Shown: one piece after another, positions 60,262-64,000 of the stretch
Position numbering within the stretch: the first letter of the stretch is position 1
How the letters are laid out: every line of letters starts with the position of its first letter
From: Cyrtodaria siliqua
Taxonomy: Eukaryota > Mollusca > Bivalvia > Adapedonta > Hiatellidae
Reading direction: 5' to 3'
Length of the DNA: 64,000 nt
Assembly: GCA_037043455.1 (NCBI GenBank)
Contig: JAWPHD010001830.1
Coordinates: forward strand, 124,001 to 188,000
Notes under the pieces: generated by a model
The model's database searches: none
Seen by the model: the letters and a program-made list of their open reading frames with translations, nothing else
Told to the model about the DNA's origin: nothing
Program-made: the position numbers and the translations under genes

Positions 60262-60607
60262 CAGGTTGTGAAAATATCGTGCCTCAACCGGGACTCGAAC
60301 TAGCGCTCTACCAACTGAGCTACCGAGGACACACGGCCGGCTATCAATATTTCAACATATGCATGTACCAGGTTACATACACCTATATACACCTCAACCA
60401 GATAGAAATTCATCCCTGAATTTATAATGGCCCTGGCCGGCTGTCAGACTTATTTTCATACTGTTTCATGCTAACAGACACGGCCCTGGATCCCGGACGA
60501 GCCACCATTTGTAACAGGTGGTGAAAATATCATGCCTCAACCGGGACTTGAACCCATGGTCTCTAGCTTACAGGGCTAGCGCTCTACCAACTGAGCTATC
60601 TGTTGAA
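60262..60607 (-). repeat. Dimer of tRNA-headed elements (pseudo-tRNAs)
   Basis: Two units about 245 bp apart each begin, on the minus strand, with TAGCTCAGTTGGTAGAGCGC and reach GTCCCGGTTGAGGC, then GATATTTTCAC, a CCTGTTACA-like end. The unit at 60534-60607 has an anticodon arm with loop CCTGTAA (TGT, threonine-like) but a poor acceptor stem. The unit at 60281-60333 has a pairing acceptor stem (CCTCGG with TTGAGG) but lacks the anticodon arm. Neither is a functional tRNA. Confidence 0.75.
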
Positions 60608-60949
60608 TGTTGAGTAAGTTGAGTGATCGGGAAATAAAAGAAAATATAGTCTCCGAACCAGGCATATCTATACTTTTATTGAGAGGTTTACACAGTATGT
60701 GACGTCATTGAGCTTTACTCCAGATATCCCTATTACACTGATCCCTATTACACTGACAATGATGAAAGAACATACATACAACAGAAAATGTTTACTTCTG
60801 GCGAAGTAGTCCTGTGTATACTATCAATGTATATACATGTGTAAAGGATACTTTCTAAATAATTCCTGCCGCTGCCTAAAGAAGTGTCAGACATGCTGTG
60901 TTTACACTTGTTTCCAATGGAAATGACCGCAGTGCCGAAGTGCGCATGT

Positions 60950-61268
60950 CAACCGGAAGGCGAAAAGACGACAGAGCGGCAAGACGACAGAACGACAAGA
61001 CGAAAGAACGAAAAGACGACAAATGCATCGCAAAAAGACGACAGAAGGCCACAGTAATAACGAAAAGACGACAATATCAAATGTCGTCTTTTCGCGGCTG
61101 AAGTGTCGTCTTTTCGCGTGGCGTTCTGTCGTCTTTTCGTGCTGGATTTGTCATCTTGTCGTTCTGTAGTATTTTCATTCTGTCGTCTTTTCGCGCTGCA
61201 TTTGACGACTTTTCGTCCTGTCGTCTTTTCGTTCTGTCGTCCTTTCACTATGAAATAACGAAAAGACG
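60950..61268. repeat. Inverted array of the 12-mer CGAAAAGACGAC
   Basis: About six forward copies at 60958-61072 are followed, after a centre near 61075-61082, by about eight reverse copies (GTCGTCTTTTCG) at 61083-61250, then one forward copy at about 61258. Spacers of 6-12 bases vary. The whole can fold back on itself. ORFs on both strands are translations of the repeat. Confidence 0.92.
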
Positions 61269-63221
61269 AATTGGCAGAAAGCAGCCACCATAAAAAATAC
61301 TAAGGAATTGCAGTGAAACTTCACAAAATTATAGAGGGCATTGAGAGGTCCGTATTTCTGTCCGTCCGTCCGCCAGTCCGTCTGTTTGTATGTCTGCCTG
61401 TCCGTCCAGATATCTTGTTTTCAACTGGTTTTGTTTTGTTTGAATGGTGTTTTACGTCAATTTTAGCACATGTTAGGCCATACATGAAGGTCGATTTTTT
61501 GTGGTAAAGGCAAACCAGCCTATTTTTCCTTGTTAGAACCATTACTGTATACCTCCCACCATCTGAAGAAAGAAGACTAATGTTGTCGTTCTGTCTGTCA
61601 TTGGTCATTTTCGTTTGCCGCGATGTTTGAAGGTGACCAAAACTTTTCCCAAACGTACAAGTTGTGCAATCTCAAAAGTGATTTCGGTATTAACGACTTA
61701 TAGGGTAAAGATTATTTTGATTTTAAGCAGTGTTGTTAAATTGTCTTTCTTATACTTGACCTATTGTTTAAGCAATATGTATATGTAAGTACAAAGCAAA
61801 GATTTAAATACCAAACATATGCAAATAATGTCAGGAATCATCTATCGTCTCATTTTCTAACCCACACACTTTTCCCAAATCCTAAAATTATTTCATATTG
61901 TATTGTGTTTTGTTCTGTATCATTGCACTATTATGAGGAATAGATGTCTTAGTTGGGTGTTTATTGTTGCAAATAAAGTGTCATACTGTATTATACAGGT
62001 GGGAAGATGCTGTAGGTGAGATTCCCAAACACTGCAGACGTTTTAACATTTCATAAGCATCCATGTCATTGTGTCAGGCGATACCTATCATGTATGTACG
62101 ACGCGACGTCGGCGGAGACGTGTTTTCGTATGGGTATTGGGTTTATTAAAGGAGGCATACTGAACAAAATATTCTGATGACCAACAACTATCTCTTAAAC
62201 ATATTAAAATCGTGCATATTTTTTTTATCGAGCCATTTACAACATAAAAGGTTTTAACGTTGTTTCTTTTTATTAAAATTCCACTGTTAAAAGCCGTTAA
62301 CAAATAGGAATCTATATAAATACCGTTGTACGTCAGTATTCAAATGATATAACATTATTCAGATAAAATGTATTATCAAGGCGAACAGTTTGATATAAAA
62401 AAATAAGTGCATGTGACTATACTAGCACTATGCGGTGCTGAAAACGTTGAAAAGTGAGTACAAGTTATTAAAAAAAACAAATTGTTTATATGACGACAAA
62501 ACAAAATTGAGATTCAAATTGCAAATATCTACAAATCTACAGTTATATATAGTTCATATATGTACACTTAAACTTTCAATTAAGCAAAACTGGAATCATT
62601 ATTCAGTTTTTATAGATAACACGAGCGACAGAAATTTAGTTCAAATGATCAAAGTTTTGAAAATTTCGTCTTTGTGGCCAAAAGATCCAACTTAAATTAT
62701 AATCGTTGAATATGTTTTAAAATATGTTTCTTGTATATAGGGTGAGGATGGAGGTGGAAAGGGGTGAATTTTATTCAACTTATAGCGTAACGCTTTTGTT
62801 TAAACTGTTATTTTTCAGCGGAAGTAATTATCATAAAAAATGCATTATTTATTTATCTGAAACTGTCATTTATAAAGTATGCATTTGAAACAATTTCCAA
62901 TTTCACGCGGTTCGCTTTAAATGACATTGTGAATGAGGTGCATATTATTTTCCAATTTTAAACCTATATGTTTCTATTGCCGTAGAGTTTTACATTAAAT
63001 GAAATAATTCCACTAAATGCATGTCCTAATTGTTCAAAACTGTGTGTGCAATTTCAATATGATCGTATGTTTTATTAAGACAAAAATATTAATGTTGAAT
63101 TAAAAGTTCTAACTTTAGTGCAATATTAAAAAAATACAAAAAATAAGCCAGTTTTGCTCGTGTTTTTCCCAGAAATCTTAATTTATATGTTTTCTTTCTG
63201 TTCAGATAAGAAAGTAATGAA
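61269..63221. other. Unassigned AT-rich sequence
   Basis: Includes a CCGT-rich run (61358-61400). No gene or clear repeat. Confidence 0.5.
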
Positions 63222-64000
63222 ACTAAAAAAACAAAAAAAACAAAGATATAAAAATCGGACAGGGAAAGTAGCATTCAATGACGACAGTCAACCACAAAAC
63301 AAAAAAACAATCATGCAACAGACAAACGAGAAGGCAAAAGTAATAAAATCTAAACGACATCACAAACACAAAAGGGTTGACAATAGGGCTTCCACCTTGG
63401 AACGGTCAGTGGCCAAAAAGTCCACCGGGGGTTTAAACCAGGTTCTAGGGTGCACCAAACCTCACACTTACCCTATTGACATCCCAATTAAACGGGACAG
63501 TGTAAATAAAGAAATCCCCGCCATGAAATATACTCTAACGAACAAGGTATCGTTAAAAGGCAATATAAGTAAAACACCTAGATGTCGGGTCATCGTACAG
63601 TAAAAGAGGAAAGCGTAGTGTCGAACTGTAAAAGGGTCCACCACCAAGCATGCAGTACGTTGCAAAATGATAGGGTCATAACCTCTTTTGATAAACCTTT
63701 TAACAAGTTCAACAAAGATAGTATGAAAGTGATCATTACCAAGAATCTTACGAAGTTTGTAAATCACATCACCATAGAAGTCAGGTTGTGATAGTCCTTG
63801 TCGCAGAAGAGTCCTTAAATTGCTTGTATATTTGGAAAGAAGATCAGGGTTACGATAATACAATTTTGCAAAGGTTTTACGAAGTTATGGTAACGGTAAC
63901 CCTGATGGAGTAGCTTTTTAGTTATACAAAGATACGAATATTAAAGTCCTCATCTCGAGTACAAGCTCTTGAAAAACGAATAGGTTGAGACATATAGACC
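63222..64000 (-). mobile_element. Penelope-like retroelement, 3' part, running off the window
   Basis: Reading the minus strand from the window end: LLHQGYRYHNFVKPLQNCII, then an open frame (63863-63468) LRTLLRQGLSQPDFYGDVIY, LVKRFIKRGYDPIILQRTAC and LVVDPFTVRHYAFLFYC, which runs straight into the terminal sequence (GGTGCACCCTAGAACCTGG, CCGTTCCAAGGTGGAAGCCC, AATGCTACTTTCCCTGTCCG). It defines the link between the RT-like ORF and the short truncated copies. Confidence 0.7.

Noticed and set aside
60534..60607. Functional threonine tRNA gene
   Set aside because: Acceptor stem does not pair, base 33 is C rather than T, and it lies in a repeated SINE-like unit.
60898..61248. Overlapping Lys/Arg/Asp-rich ORFs on both strands
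   Set aside because: They follow the 12-mer array in whatever frame is open; no start context or family.
60950..61268. Possible CRISPR array
   Set aside because: Repeats are 12 bp, spacers irregular and partly copies of each other, and the second half is inverted.

Overview
This looks like a piece of a large, AT-rich, repeat-loaded animal genome. A marine or freshwater bivalve mollusc is most likely. That is an inference from the multi-exon metazoan gene with GT-AG introns, the mix of retroelements (CR1/L2-like, Tx1/L1-like and RNase H-bearing LINEs, Ty3/gypsy elements, a Penelope-like family), tRNA-headed SINE fragments and many foldback/MITE elements. I cannot name the species.

The only well-supported host gene is a DUR3-type urea symporter of the sodium:solute symporter superfamily on the + strand, 9458-30732. 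Seven exons join in phase to about 725 codons with no stop or frameshift. Only the short 5' end before the first transmembrane helix is not found. A polyadenylation signal follows at 30776. A decayed copy of part of the last exon lies about 1.3 kb downstream (32030-32215), so the locus was probably once a tandem pair.

Layout. 1-4930: foldback element, (TG)n, a 19-bp minisatellite with duplicated flanks and a 95-bp near-perfect palindrome. 4931-9180: CR1/L2-like LINE on the minus strand with a foldback element in its 3' UTR. 9458-30732: the DUR3 gene. Intron 2 holds a 28-bp minisatellite that starts exactly at the splice donor and is split by LINE debris. Intron 5 (10.9 kb) holds a Ty3/gypsy element interrupted by an RNase H LINE, itself interrupted by a short retroelement copy, and then a TTAA-flanked inverted-repeat element carrying an unrecognised gene of about 455 codons. 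30782-38112: intergenic repeats and a Penelope-like element. 38324-49378: a second Ty3/gypsy element whose 5' LTR was split by a 6.5-kb TTAA-flanked inverted-repeat element. 50823-52187: a broken zinc-finger/poly-serine ORF of unknown origin. 52188-64000: MITEs, SINEs, a second LTR copy, a tRNA-like dimer, an inverted array of a 12-mer, and the 3' part of a Penelope-like element running off the end.

The best candidates for something undescribed are the TTAA element with the unknown ORF (26244-28017) and its small deletion derivative at 53812-54089, and the minisatellite that appears to have grown out of a splice donor (10229 onward).
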